Notes under the pieces: model-generated
What the model saw: the letters and a program-made list of their open reading frames with translations, nothing else
What the model was told of the DNA's origin: nothing
The model's database searches: none
NCBI GenBank assembly: GCA_916613615.1
Contig: OU744726.1
Location: forward strand, 61,520,987 to 61,584,986
DNA from: Steromphala cineraria
Taxonomy: Eukaryota; Mollusca; Gastropoda; Trochida; Trochidae
DNA length: 64,000 nt
Direction of reading: 5' to 3'
Program-made: the position numbers and the translations under genes
In this document: piece by piece, positions 46,200 to 57,023 of the stretch
Position numbering within the stretch: position 1 is the stretch's first letter
How the letters are laid out: each line of letters starts with the position of its first letter

Positions 46200-49100
46200 C
46201 TGGAATAAGAATTTGCCAAGAAATGATAATTATGATAGTGAAAGAACTTTATTGATAGACAAATGTTGGACATGGACTTCTTTATTCTGCTTTGGTGGAT
46301 TGAGAGTTTTTTTGGGGTTTGTTGGGGATGGGGAGGGCATGGTGGGAGATCATGTTCATATTTCAATAGGTGAAACTATTACAATTGGTTGATTTGAAAC
46401 TCTTCTGTAATAGCAACATTTTTGACCAACTATCTGATGACATAGATTCTTATGTTTATGTTGAAACAATGATTAAAGACTATCTTATATAAAGAATTGT
46501 ACTTATTGACCAAAACATCACCATCTAGTCAATTAAAGATGTTATGGTAGTGTACATATAACCGTTTTATAATGACAGCTAGCTTGACAGAAGTTGAGTT
46601 AATGTTTTTGGAAAGTCAATTGTTGAATATTTTTTCATCAAAATAGAGCCTTTTGCTTTGTAGCTTGTCAGATATAGCAAAATTATAGCATACTCATCTC
46701 TAAGGTTAAAGATTTAGGATTCAGGGATGTGGTATTGATAATAGTTCTGTTAGTTACCAAATGTTCGAAAGCCAAATTTAAATATGCTACCCAAACTAAT
46801 ACTGCTAGATAAGCTAAACAAAGCATCAAGCACAATACTTCTTTGTAACGCACCGGTTTAGCAGGACTGATGTCTACTCCGATCGAGAGAAACTGCTCAA
46901 ACTGCTCAAACGGGTTGTAGCAGCTTCCCACATCAAGCAGTCGAATTTTTCCAGAGAAGGGCAGAGCACTGAAATAAAATAAGCAAAATATAAAATTGAG
47001 CCACATTTACGTTGAGTTGACACCAACCCGTCGCCTAAGCAACAACATGACGTCAGAGCATTTTTCGATGACGTCAGGCCATTGTTGTTATCAGTCACTA
47101 GTGACTTGTGACTAGTCACTAGTGACTGATAACACCTTCCATTGTTATTGTCACTAGTGACTGATAACACGGTTTATAGATGATAGATGTCATATTTCAC
47201 CGCCAATAATATAATAATACAGTTTATGACAGTGTAAAAGCCTAAATAACTTATATGTCGACCCCCTTTCTCAAACATCTAAAATCCAGTAAAATCCTAG
47301 TATGTATTAGCAGACACCCCCTTGCAGCTCTGCATTGGTGACTAACAAGTAACCAGTTTGATTTAAAGTTGAGATCAATACTTTTGACCTTGACAATTAT
47401 CTATTATACATTAGAGAAGCAGACCAAGGGTTATTTTATAAGACTGGTATAAGCTGAGAATTTGATACCAGAAATTAGAAGTTCGAAGAGAGGGAGTCAG
47501 CATTTGCCCAGGATATATGATGCAGATGAACAAATCTAGAGGCCAAGCATGAGTATCTGTCAGACCCGAAGGAACATGCTTAATCATCGATGTCATTTCA
47601 ATATTTAACTTGTGAAATAAAAATACTTTTGTCTTGTTGTTGTTTTAATGAATAATAAATTTTAAGGTAGGCTTAGGCTTGTTTTTTCAAAAGATTACTT
47701 CTCTGGTTATGCAGTGGACCGTAAACAATTAAAAACAGCAGAATCACACATTGGTTACTGAATTTTGGGTGTATAATATTTACCGGTAGTTACTCTCAAA
47801 TTGTATTGCAATAGACACAGGCAATGAAATTTTTAAATTTTGATGATGTTTGTAGTGAATATAAGGCTTTCCAGCCTTGTTTTGTTATTTTAAAGGCTCT
47901 TAAGACTAAGATTGGCTATAAGGCTATTCAAGTGCCAAAATTCAGGGCTTTTTCCAGGCTTGTAGGAATCCTGTAAAGGATTAATTCTTACATTCCATAT
48001 GACTGAATTGTAACAAGAGAGCAGTAGGCCAAGGGTTAACTCAGTTTATGGAAAGCTATCAACCTGCCGGATTTTCAAGGGATTAGTTCATTGTCACTGA
48101 TTATTGTCCATTTTTTCATTACTAGTTGGACAAGTCAAGCACAATCTAAACAAAAGAAGGTCCTATAATCCCTGTTGATTAGTCCAGGAATAAAAACACA
48201 CACATCTAGAACCAAATCTAATGAGTTTGAACAATGGTCAGAAAATAAACACAGAGTCCAAATAAACACAACAAACACTAATATATCATATCCTGCGCTC
48301 TTATAATGCACAGAACGAGTTTTAAAGCAAATCTTCATTGATGCTGGGCAAATAATCGTCAACACAGAGATGAAATGTAAATATGGAGTGGTGTCACTGG
48401 CTGAATGACATTATTACTTATTTACTCTGAGGAGCTTGGTTGTTAATGTTTGTTAAGTATGAGATATTTTACCCGAGTTTGGATATCCCACACCCAGAGA
48501 GCAAATCATTAGTCTCATCCTACAACAAAACCATAGGATGCCATGATTGTTGTCGTGTCCATATTGACTCTAGCACCCGCTTTCACGTTGGGGAAAAAGT
48601 GTCAAACATGACTGTTTGTTTTAAATGTGGAGATAGTCGTTATATCTTACAGTATTTTCAATTAAGTTCGCATTTGTTCAGTGGTAAACATTTATTTTTG
48701 AGATTATTTTCATAAACATTGAACATTTTGTTGATGGTTTATAAAATCATTAGGGTTACATTGATACAGTTTACTAGATAAGTAATCATGAAAACAACTT
48801 AGATGTTTTTCTGTTTGAGTTTTTCTTTAATTTTGCTTCTCTTTCTTGTGCTTGCAGTCAACAAATAAACAAATTTTGTCTTTGATGGGAACTTAGAAGT
48901 GAGAACAAAATTCTGTATTCTGTAAAGGGATAATGCATTACAGCATATATCTATTCTTTCAAGTATGATGTTGAAAACAACCTATTTAGTAAAGTACACA
49001 CTTTCTGAAAAATCATGATTTTCAAAATAAAGAAGTTGTCATCTAGATGAATTATCTTCCTTCAACCACTGCCAAGAACCAAAGAAAGGTTTGTTGGCAT

Positions 49101-52100
49101 TGGCAGGGTTAATATTTGATCACCATACAACAATTCTCATTTAAAAGTTATTACACATTTAGGAGATAAACCTACTGTGTTTTTAAATTTTCGTTGTCTA
49201 ACGTAGATTCGATACCTGTTGATGTCATTCGGAGCCTCACGCTAACGCGTTTGGCTCCGAATGTAACATGAACCATGGTTTATCTCCATTCTACCATGAC
49301 GAGTTTATTTTAGCGTTTTAAATGTCATTTCTTTTCTACAGCGTAACGTCAGTTGTGCTTCGGTCAATACTGTGGCGTCATAATGTCTTGTGCTTATGAC
49401 GTCAAAGGTTGACGTCACTGTTGACATCACTCAAACCAAAACCGGTTGCGGTAGCTTATTGATCTAAATTCAGCCTTTCGCTTAAAATTACACTATTTCC
49501 TGGACATAAACATGCATATGATATTGATGTGAACCAATCTCTACTTATATAAAAGTACGGATAGTACAATGATAAATACTTTTAGTTAGTATTCAGACGA
49601 AGCAACTCCCGAAGCGTACGATGACTGTATGCATGTCGACTCGTTCGTTTCTATGGCAGTGTGTCTCAAACCGCGTTGAATCGCCCGTCATAAAAATCGT
49701 GTTCGAACGTAGGTTCGACCATAGAAATAACCCAATGAAATTCTAGGATTTTGAAATGTCATGGTAGAATGTGTGATAACATCCTGCGTTGTCCAAATGA
49801 TGTGACAACAAAAAGACGTTATAATTGTTAAGCATGATGTAAACAATAGCATGTGGCTGCAATCGTCACGTCGGAAAGTTTCTTACAATTTTCAATGATA
49901 TGATAAGGTGAGTAATAAATGATATACTAAACTCCTGGTTAAATCTTTTTTATGAAACTCTGGAATGGTATCAGTATTTTACTGGCTTTTGCTTGTTTAA
50001 TACCAATCACTCACTCGTTTCATAAAAAAATTCATTAAACAGGAAATCGTTGATAAAAATAATAAACGCCTCAAACAATTTATCCTTCATGAAAAACAAG
50101 GCAAAAGCTCACATACCCCCACTGTAATCTGATTGCCCTTACATAACAACAATAAAATTAAAGACAAACGTTTCATAATGTGAATGAATGATGGTTATTG
50201 TCAATGGACTAAGGGTGAGGTTAAACAAAACAACAACTGATGTCATAATCATAGGTTTGAAATCTGCTGAGATAGTAAAAGTCGGGACATTTGACCATTT
50301 TTGGTAAAAATTTGAATGTTTATTAAGGCCTCATAGAATTGAAATCCCTTAACACATCAGCAGGAACTGGAAATCTCACACTTGGTATATGAAGTCAAAT
50401 AGTATTCAAGTTTTGCTCATGAATCTGAACAAAGTAAGAAATTTGCCCCTATAGAGCCAAAATTACAAAATATTGGTACCATGGAATTGAAACCCACTAA
50501 AGGCACATCTGCACCACATAGGAAACATCAAAACCCAATTTGAAGTTTCTGAGTCAAATAGTTTTTGCTCCTGAAAGGATTTCGGAACCTTGGACGGACG
50601 GACAGACGGCTGAAGGACACGTGGAGCAATACATACTCTGATTATGTATTCACACAACCAAAAAATACGCTAGAGTTTTAGTAGCTCCTTACTCATCACC
50701 ACAACTTAAACATCCACTAACCGAGACTTTACCACTTCTCAATTTTCGTTCAAAGATTTTTCAACAAAATAAAATCTGGACTTGATTTTTTTTAATATGT
50801 CCAATAAACACCTTTAATAAGTCTTTCTTTAAGACAGCGCAATTATCGTCTGTGAAAAACCCACCTGGGCCATAAAACTCGAGCTGGTGTGACGTAATAA
50901 ACAGACTATACAGAGTAACGCATCATTATTTCAACTGAAATACCGCCTAAATAATTGTTTAATTACCATTGAAGTGGATATTTTTTTTACACCAAATGCT
51001 TAGTAAGTTAGTAGTGTTACATCGTCAAATGATTTATCTAACTGAGTGAATTTGATTTTGGAAGAAAATGTTTTTGTATCTGTACTCCCACATTTAAATT
51101 CAATAATTTCAATTTTAATGGCACCTAGGGAGCTTATAAGTTGAAAACTGTTCATTACTAATACTTACATCTTATTGTAGGCATAGCTTGATGAACTTGC
51201 TCCTTGTTTCTGCTCGGCTTTTTCACCATCTTGTTCGCTTGGTTTCTGAGAAATTGCAGTTTTATCTTTTGATCTATATCGACTTCTCCTCTCGTCTTTC
51301 TCAAGTACTGCTTTTAGACCTCCATGATGGAAGAACTCCACTGCTGAGTCTCTACACCAATCAATTCGAGATTCGGGTTGTTTCGACCAATGGTCACAGG
51401 CTAAATGATGCATTGCATCAGCATATTGGGCCAGGACTTGCTTGTTCTCGCAGTGGTCCTGCCATGCCTTCATATAGTCGCCTCCATCTGAAATATAGAA
51501 ATATTAGAGGTTACAACATGCCATTTTTCATGTCAATCTGATTAAAATAATTTTTTTTAATCAAGCTCTGCCTCTCTGCCTAATTTTTGTCTGATTAATA
51601 ATTCATATAACCATATATAATCTTTTTAGGTCATTTGGACTTGTACATTCCTTTTATTTAAGAAATAGAGTAGCCCTAACCATCACGTGTTTTGCAATAA
51701 AGTATAGTTTTGCACTTAACTATTATAGTTAAAGCATGAGGCCGAAGGCCGAATGCTTTGACATTATAATAGTTCAGGGCAAAACTATACTTTATTGCAA
51801 AACACATGATAGTTAGGGCTACTTTATTACTTTTCTAGTATGTCGATTTTTACTCGTTTAAGTTATTTCTACATCAAATATAAACATATTTTGTAAATAA
51901 CGTCCGGCTGCAAATTAAAAATCCCCGATCAGGGCCATACGGCATACCTAGTGACGTCATTAGCCAATTGTTTCGTGACGTTCCTATTTTGATATTTTGA
52001 TGTATCAAAACACATTTACAATTAAGTTCTGAATGGATAGTATTGGCTACCTGAATTGATTTCATCAACTTTACTGACTAAACAGTGTCACTGCTCGTTA

Positions 52101-53155
52101 ACCTTATTTCCTCTTAATAAGTCGTTGACAGTTAAGAAAATAAGCGCTGGGTCTCTAATAAGCGCTGGACTCCCTAGTAAACACTTTACAGATGTTGACA
52201 TCATGTTTGCATTTCAATTTGAATTAACTTCACAGTGATGACGTCAAAATTCGGCAAAAGTGATGGATGCAGTTTTTTCTCAGCCTCCATACTTCGACTA
52301 TGTGGCGGACTTATTTGTTAATTGGCACCAAAATACACAAATTTATCTAGTAGTACAACTTCCGGTTTTAAGAACACCAGTCGATGAATAGTCAATGCAA
52401 CAGTTTATGTAAGTTTTGGAAACTTTAGGGCTGTGTTTGTGTTTTTATATCGCTTTTGGACATTTTGTTCACAGACTGTGGTAATGTTTATTGCTGACAA
52501 AATCTAAAAGTAGAAGTTTTTAAGTTTTAAACTTCATATAATCGGCAACGTGAGAGATGGCCTGTTTGATTAGGCACCTGCCGAATACTCGGAAAACGGC
52601 GTATGTTAATCATCTGACCAAAATAATCAAAATATGCCGATCGACGTATAGTTTTCTACCTAGATCGGATTTAATACGTCAATTTCCGGATTTCCCAAAC
52701 CTGATTGTCATTCGGTATTGTTTTAAAATTCTTACCTCAATTTTGTGTCTTTTGTTTCAATTCGTGTTTGAACTAGAGACATGAATACCAGCAACATTGA
52801 TGGATATTGTTTCAAATAACAAAATGCAAAAGAACATGCTAATATTTGCTTATCTTACTATCAGAATATGAGATGACTATACATATACAAATGTAGTAGT
52901 ATGTATATATCTATGTAGTATATACATATATAGGCCTACTCTACATATATATCATTAGTACCTAGAACACATTTTTTCTGTGACTTAATCATTGTAAACG
53001 TTTGTACTTTATCCCTTATTCAGCAACTTTTTAGCCGACAACTTACTTGCAGTGCACTTTTTTCGAAGATCGGCATGTACACCTTTGACAAATTTCGCTA
53101 ATCTTTTATGCTCCTCTTTGTCAATTGTTTCTGCAACAGGATGACTGGATGCCAT
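45624..53155 (-). CDS. BMT2: SAMTOR / BMT2, S-adenosylmethionine sensor, 4 exons
   Basis: SAMTOR binds S-adenosylmethionine and, when SAM is low, associates with GATOR1-KICSTOR to restrain mTORC1. It has a class I methyltransferase fold. Coding exons (minus strand) are 53155-53047, 51487-51169, 46968-46854 and 46199-45624, totalling 1119 nt (372 aa plus stop) with matching phases 1, 2 and 0; human is about 405 aa. Clear family blocks are [19 protein letters not shown] (N-terminal helix), [34 protein letters not shown] (residues 150-163, SAM motif I), IGVDISP (172-178), [20 protein letters not shown] (223-242), [11 protein letters not shown] and MLYIPQDF. Gly157 and Asp175 match the human SAM-contacting Gly and Asp in motif and 18-residue spacing. 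The family's basic Lys-rich linker is shorter. An upstream minus-strand ATG runs into TGA after two codons. Confidence 0.95.
46854..46968 (-). CDS. BMT2: BMT2 coding exon 3, SAM motif (residues 143-181)
   Basis: A 115-nt exon. Its first T completes an Ile codon, then come [20 protein letters not shown] and [13 protein letters not shown]. Acceptor TTATTTCAG|T. Donor CCG|GTGCGT is acceptable but not strong. Confidence 0.92.
47048..47168. repeat. Paired TGACGTCA sites and a 19-bp palindromic triplet in BMT2 intron 2
   Basis: TGACGTCA occurs at 47048 and 47069, 21 bp apart. Then GTTATCAGTCACTAGTGAC (47087-47105) and its exact inverse (47115-47133) flank 9 bases, and a third copy lies at 47150-47168. 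The 19-mer contains the 12-bp palindrome GTCACTAGTGAC. The block is 80-200 nt upstream of the exon 3 acceptor and would fold strongly in the pre-mRNA. Confidence 0.9.
47865..47985. repeat. Decayed dispersed repeat, inverse of the 15.9-kb copy
   Basis: GGCTTTCCAGCCTTG, AAAGGCTCTTAAGACT and GGGCTTTTTCCAGGCTTGTA are the reverse-complement counterparts of the AAAGCCT-rich repeat in VEZT intron 10. Confidence 0.5.
49278..49778. mobile_element. Foldback-type element in BMT2 intron 2
   Basis: Left GTTTATCTCCATTCTACCATGAC is mirrored by right GTCATGGTAGAATGTGTGATAAC, an imperfect inverted repeat about 500 bp apart. Inside are two perfect TGACGTCA sites (49397, 49410) and a near match. No coding frame. 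The arm sequence resembles the arms at 56852-57023 (ACCATG...TTTATCTC). Confidence 0.6.
50290..50625. repeat. Dispersed repeat ending in GGACGGACGGACAGACGG
   Basis: The sequence has a repeated internal phrase (GAAGTCAAATAGTATTCAAG / TGAGTCAAATAGTTTTTGCT) and ends near GGACGGACGGACAGACGGCT. Sequences with GGACGGAC tails are common bivalve dispersed repeats. Boundaries are approximate. Confidence 0.5.
50704..51050 (-). repeat. Dispersed repeat family J, copy 2
   Basis: Reverse complement of 27511-27860, in BMT2 intron 2, ending about 120 bp from the exon 2 donor. Confidence 0.8.
51169..51487 (-). CDS. BMT2: BMT2 coding exon 2 (residues 37-143)
   Basis: The exon encodes [40 protein letters not shown] and [20 protein letters not shown], then a Lys/Glu/Ser-rich linker. 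It matches human [20 protein letters not shown] and ALEKDEKRA. Acceptor ATTTCAG|AT. The donor AAGAT|GTAAGT must be used, because reading through gives TAA at once. Confidence 0.95.
51664..51828. mobile_element. Foldback element in BMT2 intron 1 (about 165 bp)
   Basis: The arm AGTAGCCCTAACCATCACGT...TTTTGCAATAAAGTATAGTT and its inverse around 51775-51823 pair over about 70 bp with few mismatches. The tip is GCATGAGGCCGAAGGCCGAATGC. The structure is almost entirely stem. TGACGTCA lies nearby at 51952 and 52239. Confidence 0.9.
53047..53155 (-). CDS. BMT2: BMT2 coding exon 1 (residues 1-37)
   Basis: The exon encodes [20 protein letters not shown] and [16 protein letters not shown]. The helix corresponds to human LSGVVKSVHRRLRKKY. 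Donor GCAA|GTAAGT, phase 1. Confidence 0.92.
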
Positions 53156-54109
53156 CAGTTCATTGCTGTTATTAAATCATTATATGATCGTTTTCAATGT
53201 TTCGCCGACCGGAATTAGCAATCAGCTGATAACAGGAAGTCCGAACAGACATCGTCACCGCCATCTGGTGGCGAAAACGGGAACCAGGGACCTTTAAATA
53301 TGTCGTCTGCTAGAAGAAGGGGCATTTAATAATTTCAAATCTTTTGCCAACATTTACCTTTTTTAGAGAAACAATAGTTATATATTTTTTTCCAATTCCC
53401 TTGGAAATAAAGTATGTTAAATAACGCGGTTTTTAAAAAAATCATTGACAATTGTTTTTTATTTATAAATAATACATATGTGAATTTAGAACTTTAGAAA
53501 TAGGCTTATATACTTATGCATTAGAAGTGTATGTAAACATAATTAAGCCAATTATTCTTTAAAAAAAATATGTTTCTAAATGATTCTGTAGAGGTCAATC
53601 TGCTAAAGAAAAAAAATCTTCTGATTATGAATTGATTTTTTTCGTTTGTCATAAATATACATTTCCAATTTTCAGATTAAATACATCTTCTAAATAATAA
53701 CTCGTTTTTTGATCGATTAGTGTGTGAGAATTGTAGCGCATTTCCATCCTATCTCATTGTTTGTTATTTTATGTTTACACAGCAGGTGCTTGTGACGTCA
53801 CTGGGACACCCTTTAACATCTTAGAACAACAATATGTCACTCCGCGGCCATAAAATAGATCCATACAATCGGTTTGCCAATAAATTTCTATCGAACGAAT
53901 TACCAAAATATTTTGTTTACAAGTCATTAAAAGGTCACAAAAGATTTTTGATTAAATAATACTTATATTGTCTGTATGTTTTACTACTTTTTAAAGCGCG
54001 GAATGATATATTTTTATTTACCGCGGCGAAGTGTCCGCTCTGTGTTGTCTTACAGCGAGAAAATTAGACTATAACTGCAGGGTTTTAACCGTGGCATTCC
54101 AGATAAAAG
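53156..54109. promoter_or_regulatory. Possible divergent promoter, with a candidate + strand 5' exon ending at 54109
   Basis: This lies directly upstream of SAMTOR. It holds a TGACGTCA at 53793-53800, CCGCGG near 53845 and 54025, and a locally GC-richer stretch at 53990-54110. That stretch ends AAAAG|GTGAGA, a good + strand donor. A non-coding first exon of a rightward gene beginning here would fit, but no coding exon can be tied to it. The SAMTOR promoter itself must lie in this interval. Confidence 0.35.
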
Positions 54110-56628
54110 GTGAGAAATTCAAATTTGGTTATTAAAATGAAATTTGCAATATTCCAAATGAATTTATGTCACTTTTGTCGAATGACACTAACGACTTTTA
54201 AAGATTGTGGGCTTGTTGTTAACCGACTCGGGATTCATCTGGCGATAAACAATTTGCATAGCAAATGAGCCGTCCTCTGTGAACTCTTCCCCGATTACGT
54301 AAAATATACGCGGAAATTTGATAGGAAGTGTGTTTGAAAAGTCAGTGGTAACTACATTCAGTTAGTTGTGTGAATAGATCGCATCGGGAGACTGACGGGG
54401 AAGAAATCAGAACAAAGACCGGCCAAGATTGTTGATTTTGTCTTGGCAGCCATTACAGCTTTATAATAAACAAAATGTCCCGATTCCATTGCTATCGATC
54501 AAATGGTGGAAGGACAATTTTTTTTCTTGAAAGCTCCTTTACTCACCTAGGTGACAAACAGCATTGTCACAGCGTTAAGAGGCCATTATTCTTTTGTTAA
54601 ACATGCTCTGAATTAGTGTAAACATTTATTTTGACAGCTCGTACTCTTGAAAAGGGGGACTGGACCCTATTGTAAACAATCACGGTCAGCGTTTCGGTGC
54701 CCAAGGTTATTACAAATGTCATTCACCAATGTATCTTTTTAAATGGAAACTTATTAAATAACATTTTCTCATTTCAAAAATAGTAAATACTTAATAAGAA
54801 TTTTCATATCTGTCTCATTAATACAAGAACATCTTTTGTAAATTTTGAATTGGAATTTTTTTTGGCATCAGTAGAGTATACTTTATTCTGGTAATTGGTA
54901 GTAAAAAATTCCCAAGATACCATGACTATTGACAAAAATGAGTTACTTTGTTTACAATGTGTCTTCCCAACTGAAGTAAATGAACCCTAAAGCTAGTGGC
55001 AGATGGAATTCGTGACCAGCTTTTGTTTATTTATTTAGCAGGAAACCCATTGGGTTCGACTGAGCTCAACTTGGCTACATTGCAATGACTAAATTTTGTG
55101 CTGTGTACACTCATGCTGTCGCTGAGGTTGGTTTGAAAGGCTGCCAGGCATTGCAGGGTCCCTGCTTTGTTGGATCCTAGCGTGTTTACTTTGAGGAAAT
55201 TTGTATTAAGATTTCCATTTATATGATTGGCACATGTATTTGCTGATTGTTATTTTTGTTTACCAATGGCGCGATTGCAAATGCCAGATGTGGGCGCTTT
55301 TATTGGGAGACTTTATCTAATGAAACCAGCATCTCGTTTCAGCACTGGGTCTTTGTGACTCCACCAGTTTTCATAAAGCCTTTTCATATTTGCCGGCTAT
55401 TTGTAAATATCACCAAATATACCCATGTTCACCGAGGGATAGTGCTTGTAATTGGTGTGTGTTTAGGAACTTTTTCCATAATAAACTTGCATTTGGAGTC
55501 TGGGACATGATTATTATTTCAAATTTGGTTTTTGCCCTAAAATAATGGATTTTACAATTTAATGGAATATTGTGTGATGCATACACCCCTTCATGTATAT
55601 ATTATAAAGTTAGAACGAAGAGGCTTTAAGATTTTAAAGAAATGAATTTGTAAATTTTAAAAAATCTGATAAAATTCTAATTAGTGGACACTGAGTATCT
55701 ATCTATTTCTCTAAAAACAAATTTTTCTTCATTCAAATTTTGAAAAAAAGTGCTTTGTATTTAATGTTGTCTTTGAAAAAAAAAAGGCTTAGTTCAGCCA
55801 TTGCATGAGGATGACATCTATTTGTAGTACTAGTAAAAAGTATAAAAAACAACAAAATATAAACTTTTATTCAGGTTATTTTATTGATTACTAACTATCA
55901 AAAGGGCTATTGTGCAAGGGTACCCATGCTTATCTCACTCAGATCTCAAGGGATTACGAGACTGTTGAAAGCACAGCAACTTCCTAGGTTTATGATACAG
56001 TACTTGAAATATTTCCATATTTGCTGTGGCTTACAAGAAGATTATATATCTGAAGGTTGAAAGGATAAGCAAATAAAATGTTAAAGGGGTGATAATTTGT
56101 TAGTGTTCCGGTACACATTGCCATTCTTACTTGTGTACTTTAACATTATGAATAACCTTTAGATTTGTTGTTTTAGTTATTAGTATTTTAAATTTTCATT
56201 TAAAATTAATGTTTATCTTCATAAATTTTTAAAGAGAAATTATCATTTTTAATTATAACTGGATTCACTTCCTTTTTTGGCCTTTTCTTGTATTCTTCTA
56301 TATGCATAATTAATTATTATTTTAACAAACTCCTATGAAAGCCCACACAGTACATCACAACCATTCTAGTTATTCTTTTGCTATCATAACTCAATTTCTG
56401 TTTCTGAATCTAAACGTTTTGATTAACAAACACATTTCTGTATTCTAAACCATAAAACTCCTGAACCCACACTATTCAAAGGTTGAATAAGAGCAAACCT
56501 TTTTGTCCATTTATCCCTCTTTTGAAGGTATCTGTATCTAAACATTTGAATGAATAAACATCTTTATTATATGATTGAGGGTGAGATACTCTGTTCTATC
56601 AGTGAAATAAACCCTCTATCTGGCTACA
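54110..56628. other. No gene recognised
   Basis: AT-rich, possibly intronic if a gene starts at 54.1 kb. An 87-codon open frame at 55247-55510 has no Met start or motif. Confidence 0.35.
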
Positions 56629-56756
56629 GTGGCGATAACCTTTATCGTCACTCTACTGAGTGGTGATAAACTTTATCACCACTCGAGTGACGTCAAGTTC
56701 AAGACTTTGACGTCATCTAACAATGGTCTGACGTCATGAATTCTCATATGACGTCA
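56629..56756. promoter_or_regulatory. Cluster of hairpins and four phased TGACGTCA sites
   Basis: Two palindromes (GTGGCGATAACC-TTTATCGTCAC, and GTGGTGATAAACTTTATCACCAC at 56661-56683) are followed by perfect TGACGTCA at 56688, 56708, 56729 and 56749. Start-to-start spacings are 20, 21 and 20 bp, close to two helical turns. TGACGTCA is the CREB/ATF full palindrome. Actual binding is unknown. Confidence 0.75.
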
Positions 56757-56851
56757 CACTGTTACCGCGGTGACGGGCTCTTCCAAGCGGCCGCTCAACA
56801 TGAAATTTGCCTTTTTTGACGTAATTAGAAGGATTTAATCATATAATAAAT

Positions 56852-57023
56852 AGAATATCTGTCAATTCTTGACAAATACCATGTTTATCTCATCTCGTGA
56901 GGTAGACAAGTTAAATATTTTCACTCGTGGCTGCGCCACTCGTGAAAATATAAACTTTCTACCTCACTCGATGAGATAAACATGGTATTAATCAAGAAAA
57001 GACAGATATCCTCTATGTATTCT
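56852..57023. mobile_element. Foldback element (about 170 bp)
   Basis: AGAATATCTGTCAATTCTTG and ATACCATGTTTATCTCATCT are mirrored by AGATGAG-like and CAAGAAAAGACAGATAT arms. The tip is around CACTCGTGGCTGCGCCACTCG. The arms pair over about 75 bp with several mismatches. Confidence 0.85.

Noticed and set aside
55247..55510. 87-codon plus-strand frame as an exon of a rightward gene
   Set aside because: No conserved pattern, no clear acceptor or donor, no Met start.
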